From Ilyonectria destructans (Eukaryota > Ascomycota > Sordariomycetes > Hypocreales > Nectriaceae): a DNA stretch of 64,000 nt. Shown in pieces: positions 1-12,329 of this stretch (positions are counted from its first letter, which is position 1; each line of letters opens with the position of its first letter). The notes beneath the pieces are model-generated. The model had not been told where the DNA came from. It saw nothing but the letters and a program-made list of their open reading frames with translations, and made no database searches. The stretch is taken from assembly GCA_020740775.1 (NCBI GenBank), contig JAHEWK010000006.1, positions 1-64,000 of the forward strand, given 5' to 3'. The position numbers were made by a program, and so were the translations under genes.

Positions 1-1049
1 TTCCTGATATTTATGGTCCTTTTCCCTCATCTTAGCAATCGCTACACTCTCTTCTTGATCTAGTCTTATTTGCTTAGCTGCAATCCTTAATTGCTTATAC
101 TCTAATCGTGACTGTAAGAGGCTCTTATTATAGTCTAGGTCGGAAAGTGTTCGGTTGGCTATTGATTGGAACTTGTTGATAATGCTGATATATTCTTCGA
201 CGTTCAGAAGCTCAGTAAGAGCCACTGTATTCAATAAGAACTTCCTGATTCCCTCCGAGTCTGTGCACTTACGATACACAGCTGTATGTCGGATCTCAGC
301 TACTGACTTGAATAGCTCCTCAAGCGACTTACGGTTGCCTGCTATGCTAAAGAGTGTAGTATTGCGGAGAAACTTGTCTATCTAGTGGTTAAGCTCCGCC
401 GACTCAGCACAATCCCAACTGTGCTTCTGTAATACTTTCTGTATATTCTTCTGTCTAAATGCATAGCAGAGACGCTCCAAGTATGTCTGTAGCTTAACTA
501 TAAGCGTATGTTGGGCATTGAACAGAAGATATGCTGGAGATAGTAATAGCGGTGATAGTGGGGATAATAGTGGGACCTCAACTAGATAAGCCAGTTAGTA
601 TCTAGTATCTGTATCAATTGAAGTTATATACTGGTAATTCTATCCACTAGGTTATACCCAGATGAGTCCTCAGTTGGGCGTATAGGAATAGCGCCTGTAA
701 GCGCAATCGCCTCAGTTTCAGCATCTGGGTCTTCCCTCTCTTAGCTATCGACAGGCAGCATGGGAAATAGCTTAGGGAAGAAAGCTGCTACCTTAATATC
801 GGACGTGAATACCTTAGAGCGGACTAAATCTCTCACAGACGTGTATATAGCAGACTCCCCATACTGATCGATCAATCGACTAATATCTTCTCGGTCTTTA
901 TATACTGTAATTAATCTCGAGCTGAGCTTTGGTATTTTCTTTTTCTTCTTTAAGTAAGGGCTAAATACCTGCTTAAAAGCAGTATAGATATCTTCATCGC
1001 TTAGCACCGTCTGGTTTGCGATGGGTATCAATAGGTTTGCGGGCGCCAC
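1..1049 (-). pseudogene. Relic of a fungal lineage-specific protein, runs off left edge
   Basis: The N-terminus starts at 1049 (MAPANLLIPIANQTVLSDED) and reads openly to 741, including KKIPKL, YGESAIY and AAFFPKLFP. The frame continues past a TAG at 741 (EREDPDAETEA) to about 600 with a further TAA. After a frame change, about 560-1 reads YLERLCYAFRQKN, LRNTTLFSIAGNRKSLEE, FLLNTVALTELLNVEEY and a charged C-terminal helix. From memory this matches an accessory family of Eurotiomycete genomes, often misleadingly labelled 'ubiquinol-cytochrome c reductase cytochrome c1'. I know of no biochemical function and the label should not be trusted. At least three stops, all TAA/TAG at glutamine-type positions, plus a frameshift make it a pseudogene. 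It is incomplete because the window starts inside it. Confidence 0.6.
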
Positions 1050-1693
1050 AAGACGTAGGCACTCTATACAGGTGGATGGCCCAGTATGTCCATCATTCTG
1101 GACGTCCTTCCCTCCTGGATATTAGCAGTAATCAGTATTCTCACCTAATGGGATTGCATTTGGCGAAGTATGGGATAGTATAGCCGTTATAGAATATAGC
1201 AATACTTAATGGTAAGGCATTCTATATGAGTAGAGTGACCCAGAAGCAGTCGGCGTAGAAAGGAAGAGAATTCTGATATAGTGGCATTAAGTAGGATAGA
1301 GGGCCTTATCTATCGTCCCCTCTATCTATCTCTAGGTGTGGGGTTGGAGTTAATCTAATTAGATGGGCGAGTCTTACAGCCTTACTTGAGAGTGAATAAG
1401 AGTGAGAGCTATAAGAGTGTTCCAATATGTGTTCGTATTATATTTTCTCCCAGTGACTAATTAATTATATATCACAAAGATCTATTATATATTTATCCTG
1501 CAATATAAAGTATGTGATAATGCGTTAATATTGCCCCTTATCGCATTATATAGCAAGTTGCGCGTGCAACTTACTGCTAATATAAGTACATCTAATCAAG
1601 TTAATCTTCGTCGTGTTTTAACTACTCCCTTCTTGCTATATTATTTTTCAGTTCTATATATAAGTATATTAGTATCTTGCTTTTTAAATTATA
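1050..1693. other. No gene seen
   Basis: A+T-rich spacer between the two relics. It has no open frame of note. A polypyrimidine stretch ending TTATAG immediately before 1694 could be an old 3' splice site for the Rep-like relic. Confidence 0.4.
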
Positions 1694-2374
1694 GTGACCC
1701 CTAAACTTGTATTTCTCCTGCATCGCAATAACTATAACGGGTACAAGTATAACAATCTATATCAGCAAGCGCTTCTTCGAAGGGTCGTCGATATAAAATC
1801 TCGCGACGAAGCTCAAGTTATTATTGAAGGATACTTCCCGGAATGTCGTGAAGACGCCAAGGTATTTTTAAAAACCAAGGAAGGGCCGCCTGTCCAGCTA
1901 TATATGCCAGACTTTAAGCTCCTCCCGTGGTATCTGCTACGTGAGGTATAAAATTGGTTTAAGGGGGCCTTATCCAGTATTAACGGCATAAAAGGCAGTC
2001 GCCCCTCCTCTCTCGTCCTTATTGGACTACCTTATTGTGGGAAGACGATGTTAGCTTTGATGTTTGGTCGCCCAGGTCTTATAACAGACCGTTGGGATGT
2101 AGATAAGCTCCTGAGGCCCGGTATAACATACCTCGTACTAAAAAATATCGATCTAAAGGATATTCCTGGCAAATATCAATTAGCGGGCTGTTAAATGTCT
2201 CTTTTTATTTATAACCAGAATGGAGAAGGAAAAAATATTGTATTTAGACGTCCTATTATTTGGGTTTACACTCCGGAGATAAATCCTCTAAATAATCCAG
2301 AGATAGAATTATATATGCGCGACTCAAGTTCCAGTGTTGTTATTGTAAAGATTAAGAATAAGTTATATAGGTAA
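1694..2374 (+). pseudogene. Endogenous CRESS-DNA (geminivirus/genomovirus-like) Rep, helicase half
   Basis: One frame runs from 1694 to a terminal TAA at 2372-2374, broken only by TAA at 1949 and at about 2191. It contains an N-terminal-domain remnant (SRDEAQVIIEGYFPEC). A Walker A-like GLPYCGKT follows a SLVLI strand. Next come YLVLKNIDLKDIPGKYQLAGC-type residues in the Walker B and motif C region, and PIIWVYTPE. This is the order seen in the superfamily 3 helicase domain of Rep proteins of small circular ssDNA viruses and in endogenous fungal copies. The HUH nicking domain (motifs I-III) is not found, so the relic is 5'-truncated or its first exon has decayed. With about 226 codons against about 350 in complete Reps and two stops, it cannot be functional. 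A plasmid-type Rep is the alternative source. Confidence 0.6.
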
Positions 2375-4269
2375 CGAGGTGGAAATATGCCGGCCTTTAT
2401 GTTTCTTATCTATATATTGCCTCTTACTATTATAATGGGTTTTATACTAAGTAACTTATTACTTTTATCCTATCGTTTTATTGCCAATTTATTTCACTCT
2501 CTTCCCTTAGTTACTTTTTCCCTTTTATATTCTCTTTCCCCCTTGTAACCTCTTTCTCTCTTAAATCCCTTAAGAGCCTTCTGACTTTATACACTACTAT
2601 CCCCTGTGTTGCTTCTAAAAACTGGTCTCCTTCCACTCCCTGATGCCCAAGCATCTGAATATATATATTCGACGAGAACTTCCTTTTGTCCCTTTTATCA
2701 TCCAGACACTATTCATACTTATGGGTTGGCCACTTATTATTAACCTATCTAAGCTGACTTATAATATCTCCCACCTATCGCTCTTCTCCCTTCTATATAT
2801 AGAATACCCGGTCAAGAACTAACGCCTCGCTATAGTATCCTAACGCCTCTACCCACTGTCATAACCCAACATCAATAGGGAGGATATTCACCGTAAACCG
2901 CCCCCGGCTAATATAGTCTTCTTCTTCATCTCTTATAACTGCAGATCGAACGAGGATCGCCATCCACCAGACTACCATATTATTCTTTATTATAGTCGAC
3001 CCATCTATAACTGCCCTTAGTAATAGGCTTTAAATAGCTTTTTGCAGACTGTTCCTTCTGATTTGCTTTACTGTAAATAATATAATGAGTTTATCTAAAC
3101 TCTACTCTTACTCCTTCTTTAGTATAAGCCCTATTTCTTCTAGCTTTCCTCTTTTCTTTGAGTATACCAGAAAGTATACTATCCCTATCTATATAGCTTG
3201 GAAGGAGCGCCTTGCTGATAGAGATTTGAATACTATAGCATCCTGTCCTCGGGATTATTAATTTAGTATTAGTTATATTACTTCAGGCCAACTTTCTAAT
3301 TATACTTTAAGTCCATCTATCCATTCCTATATTACCTCTTGGATCGCTATATACTGGTGACGGTCTGCAGTTAGTATAGATCTTCGGGTTGGCAGCAATA
3401 TTGTAAATAAAAAGTCTTTCTAATTCTATTTAATTACAGCCTATTATTTATTATATTCGAAGAATCCGACCGATCTAAGCCACTCTTCACATATACTTCA
3501 ATCCTCTACTGAAATTGCTGGCACATCGCCCGCAATTAATCGTCGTATATATTTAATCCGAACCATATTTCCCTTTTAACCCCTAAAAAACATCTACTCT
3601 TATATCGAGATTTCCAGAACTTATATATCGATACAGGCTCCTTATGGTTTGCTAGTTGCTTGATATTATTAATTTGCGTGGTGGTATATAAAGAAAAAAA
3701 GAGAGGGGAGAAATTATCCGAAATAGATAATATTTAAATTAGCTATATACCTCTTCCAGCTACAGCTAATAAGTACTAACTAGTATAAGTGCCAGTTCTA
3801 TTCTATCTAGCTTTTATAATTAATATATATCTATCCACCCAGTCCTTACTATTATCACTTTTGAATATAAACCTAATAAAATATCTTATATCGTTTATAA
3901 GAAACATAAGTTCTTTGCAAAGTAAATTAAGCTCCTCCTCTAACCTTAAAGTTACCTTACTAACCTATGGGCGGTCTTGCCTACCCTGAATATATATCCA
4001 CCTAAGCTCTCGCAACATATAGGTACTCCTACCCTTATACTCTACCTTAACTATTAGTCTTAGTATAAAACCCTATATATACCAAGACTTACCTAGCTTT
4101 TTAACTATTTCTAAGACTTAAAGAACCTCTCTATTATTCTTTTCCCATAGAAATACCTCTAGCTTCAGAAACTAGAGTATCTATATCACTATATTAGCCG
4201 CTAGCAGTACTGAGTCCTTTTACTTCTCTACAGTAAATACACACTCTTTAAACTTAATCTCAGGCATTT
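2375..4269. other. A+T-rich decayed sequence, weak minus-strand coding signal
   Basis: No intact gene. On the minus strand, short open stretches such as DRHQYIAIQEVI (about 3340-3380) and TLRLEEELNLLCKELM (about 3900-3960) are separated by TAA/TAG stops. This is compatible with continuation of the large minus-strand relic that follows at higher coordinates. No helicase motif (GKT/S, DEAH) could be recognised. Confidence 0.3.
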
Positions 4270-7200
4270 CGGTTAATATAGCTATAGTCAGTACCAGTAT
4301 CAGCATAAGATTACAACACGGATCCCCAAGGCAGCTCTCTAGGCAATAATATGCTGTGCAGTAATACGCTAGAACCTGCTGGTCTTTATTGGCAAATATC
4401 CGCCGGAGTTTACTGAACCCATTTTGGATAAGCTCGGGTACTGTCTTGAATGGAATCTTATATCCGAAATCGATCTGCTGCCGCCTCTGTCTCCTGGGCC
4501 CAGCAGAATCCGACGCTATCTGAGCCTCTGCTTCTATAGTCTTTTGCTTTAGGCTGCCAAGAGGAGCTATTATTAATTTGGGTGGAGCTGTAGACCTAAT
4601 AAGATGTACTACTCGCCTATATGTAAGCCTCTGGCTATATGACCTGGGAACCCACTTAATACTTATTATAAGTATAGCTGCTGCAATCCCTATAATCCAT
4701 TAATCCTTTGACACAGTAGCTTTACTGGTATATTAGATAGCCGCCCGGATAATTAATAGCTAAGTTAAGTAAGTGGATATATAGGCTCCAATTCGAGAAC
4801 CCTTAGTATCCTCCTCTGCTAATATATTATAGATATCTTTAGTAAAGTCTTGCCTGGTTTTAGTTACAATTCTTAACTTTTTATTGGATACCTTATAAGT
4901 AAACTTAAAAACTTCAGCAGAGAGCTTTTTAAATTGCCTGTCTAGTATTATAGTTAGCTACTTAAGTATCTACCTCTAAGGTGCAGAACGACAAAAAAGA
5001 ATAGTAACTTATAACCAGGTAAATAAAGATATACATTCCTTCTATACTATCAGCATTATAGTAGCCTTATCGGCACTCTCCTTCTCGTCTGGCAAAACCC
5101 CACTGCGAAGGCTATAACTAAGGCCATAATAAAGTTGGTAACTAATAAAGGCCTTTATCTCTGGTACCTAAAGGTTGCAGAAAACTTCTTCTAGAAATAG
5201 AGTTAGGCCTAATAGTCTATTAATAGCCCGTCCTCCTAGCTCAGCAAACTAGAGCTGGCTGTATCTATTTGCTGCTACTGTAGGTCTATAGTAATATACC
5301 AGCGATATAATATATATTAAGATGGGGCGATTGTTATTATTTATCTTCGGCCACTACGCAAGATAGATTAACTCTCGGCCTTTTATGAGATTGAGTATGC
5401 GCGGGTATAGATATAGCTACCCATACTTATACAGGCTGTCCGTTATTCCAAGCAGACCGAGTACTCTAGAAGGGAGTACTCTTGGATCCCCGGTAAAATA
5501 GAAATTGCCCAGCCAGTTAAGGGCTGCAATACCCTCCAAGAGTGCCAAACCGAGCCCTCGAGACCTGCTATCCCGGAACCGGCAATCTATCTTGCCGATG
5601 CCGAGTTCAATAGTCCGTGCAAACGCCGTCAGCACCCCAGGAAACACTGCGGGAGGGAATCTCTGCAGGATGCCCATATATAGTTACTTCTCCTTCAGGA
5701 AGAGTTATATAAGCTGGAAGATAGGCTGCAGCATATTGCCGAAGTTTCAGCATTTATATACTAAGTATTAAGCGTCGATAGAGATAACTTGCTCGAACCG
5801 GTAGGCAAATTCATCCTCTGCTATTAAAGCTTCAACTTGCTGTCGCTCTTATGTGAATGGCGTGGATGCTCTGGGGTTCTCAGGAGTGAGTTCTCCCTGT
5901 AGCTGCCCGAGAAGCTGCTGCTGCTTTACTTGTAAGTGAGCCCTGCGGCTGGCCTCTATAGCCAGAATAGTAAGAGCTGCTGTTGTTACTCCTTAACTAG
6001 TAAGTAAGTTATCGGCTTAATGGCGAAATAACTGCTTTAGGTTTGAGTAGCTCTAGAAGAAACTGAGTGAGAGTATATTAGCGCTCTGGTTTTAGTAGCT
6101 TATATTATTCTTTATAATAGTAAATAAATTATTATCTAAAAAGGCAGGGGGGCTGTTAGAAGTGAAGTTTCTAAATATAGAATGGAAGCTAAGTGGGTAG
6201 AAAGTGTAGTTACTGCTATAAAATTCTATTGTAACCCGATTACAGTCAGCGAGCAGATAGACTGCTGCTTCTAACTGATCTGATGCTGTGTAATAGATAT
6301 CTACTGCTAGGGTATATAAGATATGGCTGATATTCTTGAGGTTATACTTCTGCTTAAGAGCCTTATAAAGTTGTTCGAGATTATTACTATATAGACCTTT
6401 TTAATCCTCAGATATAGGGGATATATCTGCTAGAGGAGCAGCAGTAATACTCTCTGGGCTTGCTCTAATTATCTCCGATAGCATAGGATTAATAGCTTCC
6501 CTTGGCTTGTGCTGGCTGTCTGGAGCGGACTATTGGTAGCTGAGATTAGGCTTGGGATAATTACTAGCCTCTATAATATCCTTGCCTTCTTTATCTACCT
6601 CCTCCCTGCCCCTATTATTCTCTCGGTCAGTTTCGTTACTGTTATACTCTATATCCTGCTGATATATCTGTATATAAGTCTTCTGCTCCAGATTCTATAT
6701 TATAGGGTTTACCTTAATCTCGATATTTGCCCTATAATTATATATATAGAAGGCCGGCTGATTGTTAATTCAGTATGTATCGTGTAATTACTGCTTAATA
6801 AAGTCAGGCCAGCCCTCTATAAATAGATCTTAGAAGGTTACCTATTTGCTAAATGTAATTATCTGCGAATACTATTCTCTAAGTATCTATAAGGGCTCTA
6901 TACCCTCTCTAAGAAGTTCTCTATAAAGGAATACTACCTTAATATAGAATGTAAGTACCTCTGTATAGTGCCTTGCAAGCGCGCTGCCCTATCACGCCCG
7001 ACTGGCGCGTTGACTATTTGGCCTTAGTGGGGCTGCTTGAATTAGATGTATAACAACAAACTAAGCTTCTTGCGTTGTGCCTATAGCAAGACGAAAAGTA
7101 CAACCGGTAAGGTCGAATAGTATGCCTTCTATATATTTGGCGCTATATGGTACTTGCCAGTATTGTAGTGATATAGTGATATTGTTGAAGAAGTGGCTAT

Positions 7201-8460
7201 AGCAGCAGATCGATCGGAGTAGCTGACTAATAATACTAATAAAGTCCAGTTAGAACCTGGGGAAGTATATATTATCTTCTCTAGCTGGGGTTAAATCTAT
7301 CTTCCTACTTTTATAGTTTATTGTATATAATTGCTATAGTATATCGAGAGCCTATACGCCGTTAAAGTCGGAATTGCTTATCTTTGCAATAAAGTTAGCT
7401 ACTATAAATATCAGGCAGTATATTAGCACAGATATAAGAGACACAGAATAATAAGTTAAAGGGCATACTGGCGGGGTCGTACAGTCTATCTTAAAGCTGC
7501 TAGAGGAATAGGTAATTCTCCATTTCGACTGCTGCTATTCCCTTGCCCGCAAGTTAGTATCCTCTTTATCTGCGTATCCTTCAAGGTATTATTCGTCGAT
7601 GGAGGGTGGAGATATATAGCTACCAAGCCTATCTTTATCCTCCTCTTAGTTAAAAGGTATTCCAGTATTATAATCGTCGGGAATCCCGGTATCGAATAGA
7701 ATAGATATAGTTTCGAACTGTATACTGGGCTGTAGAGCGAATTATTAGTTGCCTGAAGCCCTTTAATAATTCTCTCTTTTATATACAGTATAGCAGTATC
7801 TTCTTATTTCAGCTATACCCTAATTGCTTTTTAGTATACTATATAAATGAGTATGTCTATCTAGAGGTAGCAGTCTAAGTGTGCGCTCTGGTGGCTTCAA
7901 TAGAAATGCAACTAGCAGGTGGGTGTAAGATATGGAAATTACAGTAATCTAGATTATAGTAGCCACCTGATATAAGAGAGGACTTATTATAACTATTATC
8001 TATAAGGTCTATAAAAAGTAAGATAAGTCTAGTACTAAAATTTCTTATTAATAAGTATTGGGGTTTAGAAGTAATATAAATAATATAGCCAGCAAGATAT
8101 ATTATTATAATAAGATAAAGTAGACTATTATTAAGTATATTCTATAGAAATATAGTATATAATATATATATACTTAATATAATTAAGATATAATATAAAT
8201 AATTTTCTTATAATCTAACTAGTCTATTATCTATATAAAGTAACTCCTCTTAATAATAATAGCTACTAGATGTTACAGTAAGTCTATCTGCTTAAGCTGG
8301 CCTCCTCTTTTTCTAACTGGCCGGGATAGGCGGGCCTGATATGAATCCCTTTGTCCGATTATTAGTGCGATTCTCCTTTAAGGGGCTGGGTCTAGCCGGT
8401 AGTTTAATAATTATAGGACCCCGTAGCGTTCTCGGTATATCCTCAATACAACCCGATATA
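4270..8460 (-). pseudogene. Large relic resembling telomere-linked RecQ-type helicase protein (non-helicase part)
   Basis: A very long minus-strand reading frame is littered with stops, nearly all TAA/TAG. The clearest tract, 5677-5417, is fully open (GILQRFPPAVFPGVL, LLEGIAALNWLGNFYFTGDP). Flanking sequence continues in the same frame: LTPENPRASTPFT and FEQVISIDA upstream, YLYPRILNLIKGRELIYLA and RPTVAANRYSQL downstream. At about 7160-6970 it reads YWQVPYSAKYIEGILFDLTG and then CTFRLAIGTT. From memory these motifs belong to the long region preceding the helicase domain in fungal telomere-linked or telomere-associated RecQ helicases. A basic, nuclear-type linker (PASxKKRRPA) lies near 8300. 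The helicase core was not found, so the assignment is tentative. The gene was probably several thousand codons long and heavily RIP-mutated. Confidence 0.45.
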
Positions 8461-11185
8461 GGCGGAGAGGGCTCTATCCTTACTGAAGGTAGCGAATAAC
8501 AAGCTGCCTACTTATCTCCACTTTACTTTTCCGGCTGTATTGTTATATATATAGCTAGAAGCTGGTCCGATTCCTGCTAACTGGGAAAAGATTCGACAGA
8601 GACCTTATATTTCGTCTGTGTTAATTTAATTAGCTGGACTGACTCTATTAATAATAGCCTTCCGTTATCTGATTCCTTATTATCTAGTGCTTACTGGCAC
8701 TGCTTTATTACCTACTGGTAAATACCGTAATCAATAATAGCAGCTAGCTCTATTGAAGCATACTTACTTATCAGCGCAGGGTTTTCTGCTACCTCCAGTA
8801 TATTTTGAAGTTGGCTGCAGATAGCCCGTATGAGGCTTGAAACCGGCTGGTGGCTTAGATAATAAGGCTCCTGGAGGTTAGAGATAATAGATCTCTATAC
8901 CGGCTGAAAGCGTAGGCCGACTACTTCCTCTACAATTTAGTAAAGGCCCTTCCAGATATCGTCCTTAAATTATACATTATAGCTATTATCCCCTTCTTCC
9001 GGCATTAACTTCAGGTAGAGTGTAGTTAATAGGTCTTAGAATACCTCTATATAACCTCGTACAAAGTCAAGTACTTATTGCTCAAGCAGGATAGAGCACT
9101 ATTCTGCCTATACTACCGAAGTAGCATTACTCTCTAAAAGTTAGCCAGAAGGCAGAGCTGTCCGAAATAGTGTACTCTAGCTTATAAGGTAGAGTAATGT
9201 ATACTCTTATAAGATAGGGACTATATACTTTTGCAGTAGGGGCTTAATGTTATCTTATTAGCAGATAATATCAGTAGGCTCTGGCGTAACCCAGCCTATA
9301 ATGTGGGTTATTATATCTATTATAATTCGAGCCTTCTTTTATTTTATATCGAGAAGCTGGTAAATATCTAGAAATCGGAGTGTAAGGTACTCTGTAATAT
9401 AGCAATATACCTTATAGTATATCTGGTTATTAAGAGCAATAAGAAAACCTGGCTTTTAATATACTTTAGATAATAGCTGGGGCGTACTAGCCTCTTGCTA
9501 TTAATAAGCTGGGAAGAATAGCTACTGCACTTTAGCGGCCGTACAGTTAATAGATAAGTACTTTAAGAGCTCCTTCCAGTTTATAGCTAGAATAGAATTA
9601 ACGGCATCTCCCAGAAGTACTGCTAATATCTTCAATACTTAGTTAAATATAGTAAACCAATACTGCAATATATAGTTAATAGCAATATTCAGATATAAAT
9701 AATATATAGGCTAGGAAACTTATATTGTTAATATAATAACTTGCCAGGTATTCCAAATTCGTAATATTGAATATTTCCCTTCTAACGACTGTCTTATATA
9801 GTTGAGTAATTATTAGCTTCTAATATTTATTCCTCTATAGTATAACCAGCTGGCTGGTGGGGAACTAGATGTTACTGCTAAGGCAAAGAATATTAAGTAT
9901 GCTCTTTTCTACTGCTACTTTTATCTGCTTCTTGGAGAAAAGGCTACTATTGCACTTAGATGCTATAATAAGCTGTATTCAGATCTGGCTATAACTATTA
10001 GGTATAGCTAAATTCTGCCAATTCAGCTGCAACTTAATATTTAATTTGCTTGGAAGTATATTTATAATATATACTATTAGTAAATTACACTTGAGAAAAG
10101 CATAAATACTTACCTCGGTTATAAAACTTATATACCTACTAAAGCTCCTCTAAATCAGAACCAGTATGCTTTATATACTCCCGTAATACTTCTAGGCGAT
10201 ACTGGCCAGCTATAACCTCAGCCTTCTTATTATTAATATATAGCCAGTTCTGGAATAATAAAAGAGCCTTACTCTTATTTCTTAACCCAGTAGTATTAGT
10301 TATATTCTAAATAGCCTGTATACTGTATAAGATAAGGATATAGTTTTCCTTAGATACTCTTACTAGTTTTCCTTAATAGAATAACTGGTATAGATTCTGT
10401 ATATACACTTGGTTAACCCGTCGATTCGGGATAATACTCTACGTGCAGGTAAGAGCTTATATTAGTATCTTAGCGGTGGCCAGTCAGTATAGCTCAGCCT
10501 GCTCTTAGATAGAATTAGTCTCCTTAAATACCTGTTTAGTATTGCGCCGGACCTATTTAGCGGGTGTAGCCTCTGGTTTAGGTGGACGTTCAGTTAACTT
10601 GCACTTTATTTCGAATATATATGCATTCTCTGTCTGTTTGTGGGGAAGGAGATAGATAGCCCTTAAAGCTTTTATTATTCTTAATTTTGCTGCTTCTTAT
10701 TAGGGGGTCCTACAGGTAAGTTCTAGATGGATGGATAGAATGGGCCTGGGGCTTTAGCTGAATTGGAAGAAGTAATCTTAGCTCCTTAAGCTACCTAAGC
10801 AACCTTTAGTATCTTGTATAACCTAGGCAGGTCTTACTAGTGGACAGCCATACTGCAGATATAATAAGCACCCTTATAATAATAAGATGCAACTATTTAG
10901 GATAAATAATAGCCCAGTATATTAGTTTTAAATCTTAGAAGTATTCCCCTTATAGAATCTTACCCTCTGATATTCTCCTTTATACCTACTCGCCCTGCTG
11001 CTAACAGCAGCATATAATTTAATTATATTCCTTACTGGGTTAGGCTATACTGCTAGCTGCACTTTTTCTCACAGATTGCATTACTACTCCAATATATCAA
11101 TATATTGCTACAGTAAAACTAATACTCTTAAAGCTACTTACCTTTATTAGGGCAGACAGATTATAAGTAGAATAGCAGTTTCTTT
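8461..11185. other. A+T-rich decayed sequence, probably 5' part of the minus-strand relic
   Basis: No intact gene is seen. Minus-strand reading gives short protein-like stretches (for example RYKIKEGSNYNRYN near 9330) interrupted by stops, in keeping with the 5' half of the large relic. I could not recognise its start or its expected zinc-finger N-terminus. Confidence 0.25.
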
Positions 11186-11189
11186 ACCT

Positions 11190-11540
11190 ACCTTACCGAC
11201 CTCACCTCACACACAGACCGCTGCCCCTAGAGGCAGACACAGGTCTACTCACATATTACGCACTCTCTTATATCTATTCATTATCCATTCATTTATAACA
11301 TTCACTTACTTATTATCATCGCTTACCTTACCCACTTCACCTCATTCACACAGAGATATACACGGACCGCTACCCCTAGAGGCAGACACAGATTACGCAC
11401 TTCCTATTACTTCCCTTTAACATCCATCCCATCTATCCATTATCATCATAATCGCCATTCTTATCGTCACTAACCTTACCTCACTCACTCAAGAAGGTAC
11501 ACAGACTGCTAGCCCTAGGGGTAGTACTGGCCTTACTCTT
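11190..11540. repeat. 149-bp tandem repeat, about 2.4 copies
   Basis: The motif ACCGCTGCCCCTAGAGGCAG occurs at 11217 and, with changes, at 11366 and 11515: exactly 149 bp apart each time. Each is preceded by a CA-rich CTCACTCACACAGA-type stretch. The repeats lie just beyond the decayed large gene. Subtelomeric satellite or transposon-terminal repeat are both possible. Confidence 0.75.
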
Positions 11541-11645
11541 TAAAATTATATAGCCCGTAGAATTAGTATAAGTTTCTCTAAAGTAACCATTCCCTCCCTA
11601 TAAACCTGACCCTAACCCACACCTCCTACCGTAAAAACTGTGCTA

Positions 11646-12070
11646 CAATAAGCGAGTGGGACAAACAAGCGAGCGTAACAGTTTAATTTCTTAGTATTTA
11701 CACCTTAAGATAAAACATTTCTAGAAAATTTAAACCTTGCTCTAAGTAGCTAAAACTTTTCAATTAGTTTCTTTATATAATAAATACTTAATATAAATTT
11801 TCATAGATTTTTAAAAAAAGTTATTTATAAGGCTATTAAGAAAAACCTTATTTGCACTGTTATTTTAAGGTCTTTTTAAGTTTTTAAGCTATATAATTAT
11901 TTTTAAAAGTGTATAAAAAATACTATATTATAAATTTTCTTTTTAAAAAACTAGATTATCATTTTTAGCTATATAGTAATTAAATGCCCTATTTTAGAAA
12001 ATTTAAAGTTTGCACTTTTAGCTGTAGAGTATAGGTGTCACGCTCGCTTATTTGTTCCACTCGCTTATCA
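11646..12070. mobile_element. 425-bp MITE with TA target duplication (Tc1/mariner-pogo-like)
   Basis: Inverted ends of about 33 bp: the left starts at 11646 and the right reverse-complement starts at 12070. Both read ATAAGCGAGTGG, then a short spacer, then AAGCGAGCG. TA lies just outside both ends (11644-11645 and 12071-12072). Each terminus therefore carries two related sub-repeats (AAGCGAGTG and AAGCGAGCG), as expected of double transposase-binding sites. The A+T-rich interior has no ORF, so the element is non-autonomous. Pogo/Fot1-type mobilisation is inferred from the TA duplication and TIR layout. Confidence 0.8.
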
Positions 12071-12329
12071 TATACGTTACATATTTATTTCAGGGAGAGT
12101 CTCAGCATCACTAAGCTTAATTGGTCTATCGATTCAGTGATATCTATCAGACTGTGACGATTCTGTATCTGCTATATATGCGTCCTTCTCTATAACTCTG
12201 ACCATCGCCCCACGGCGGCAAGTTGGAGGAGCCACCTGCGGGCCGAGCCGCACCGAATGAGGGGCGACGAGCTAAGGACGACCATTGAGCTCTTGTTGAG
12301 TTACGACCTGCGCCCAGTAGACGAAAGAG

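Noticed and set aside
11190..11540. Telomere repeat tract
   Set aside because: The unit is 149 bp and contains no TTAGGG-type runs; CCCTAA-like pieces are single and part of the longer unit.
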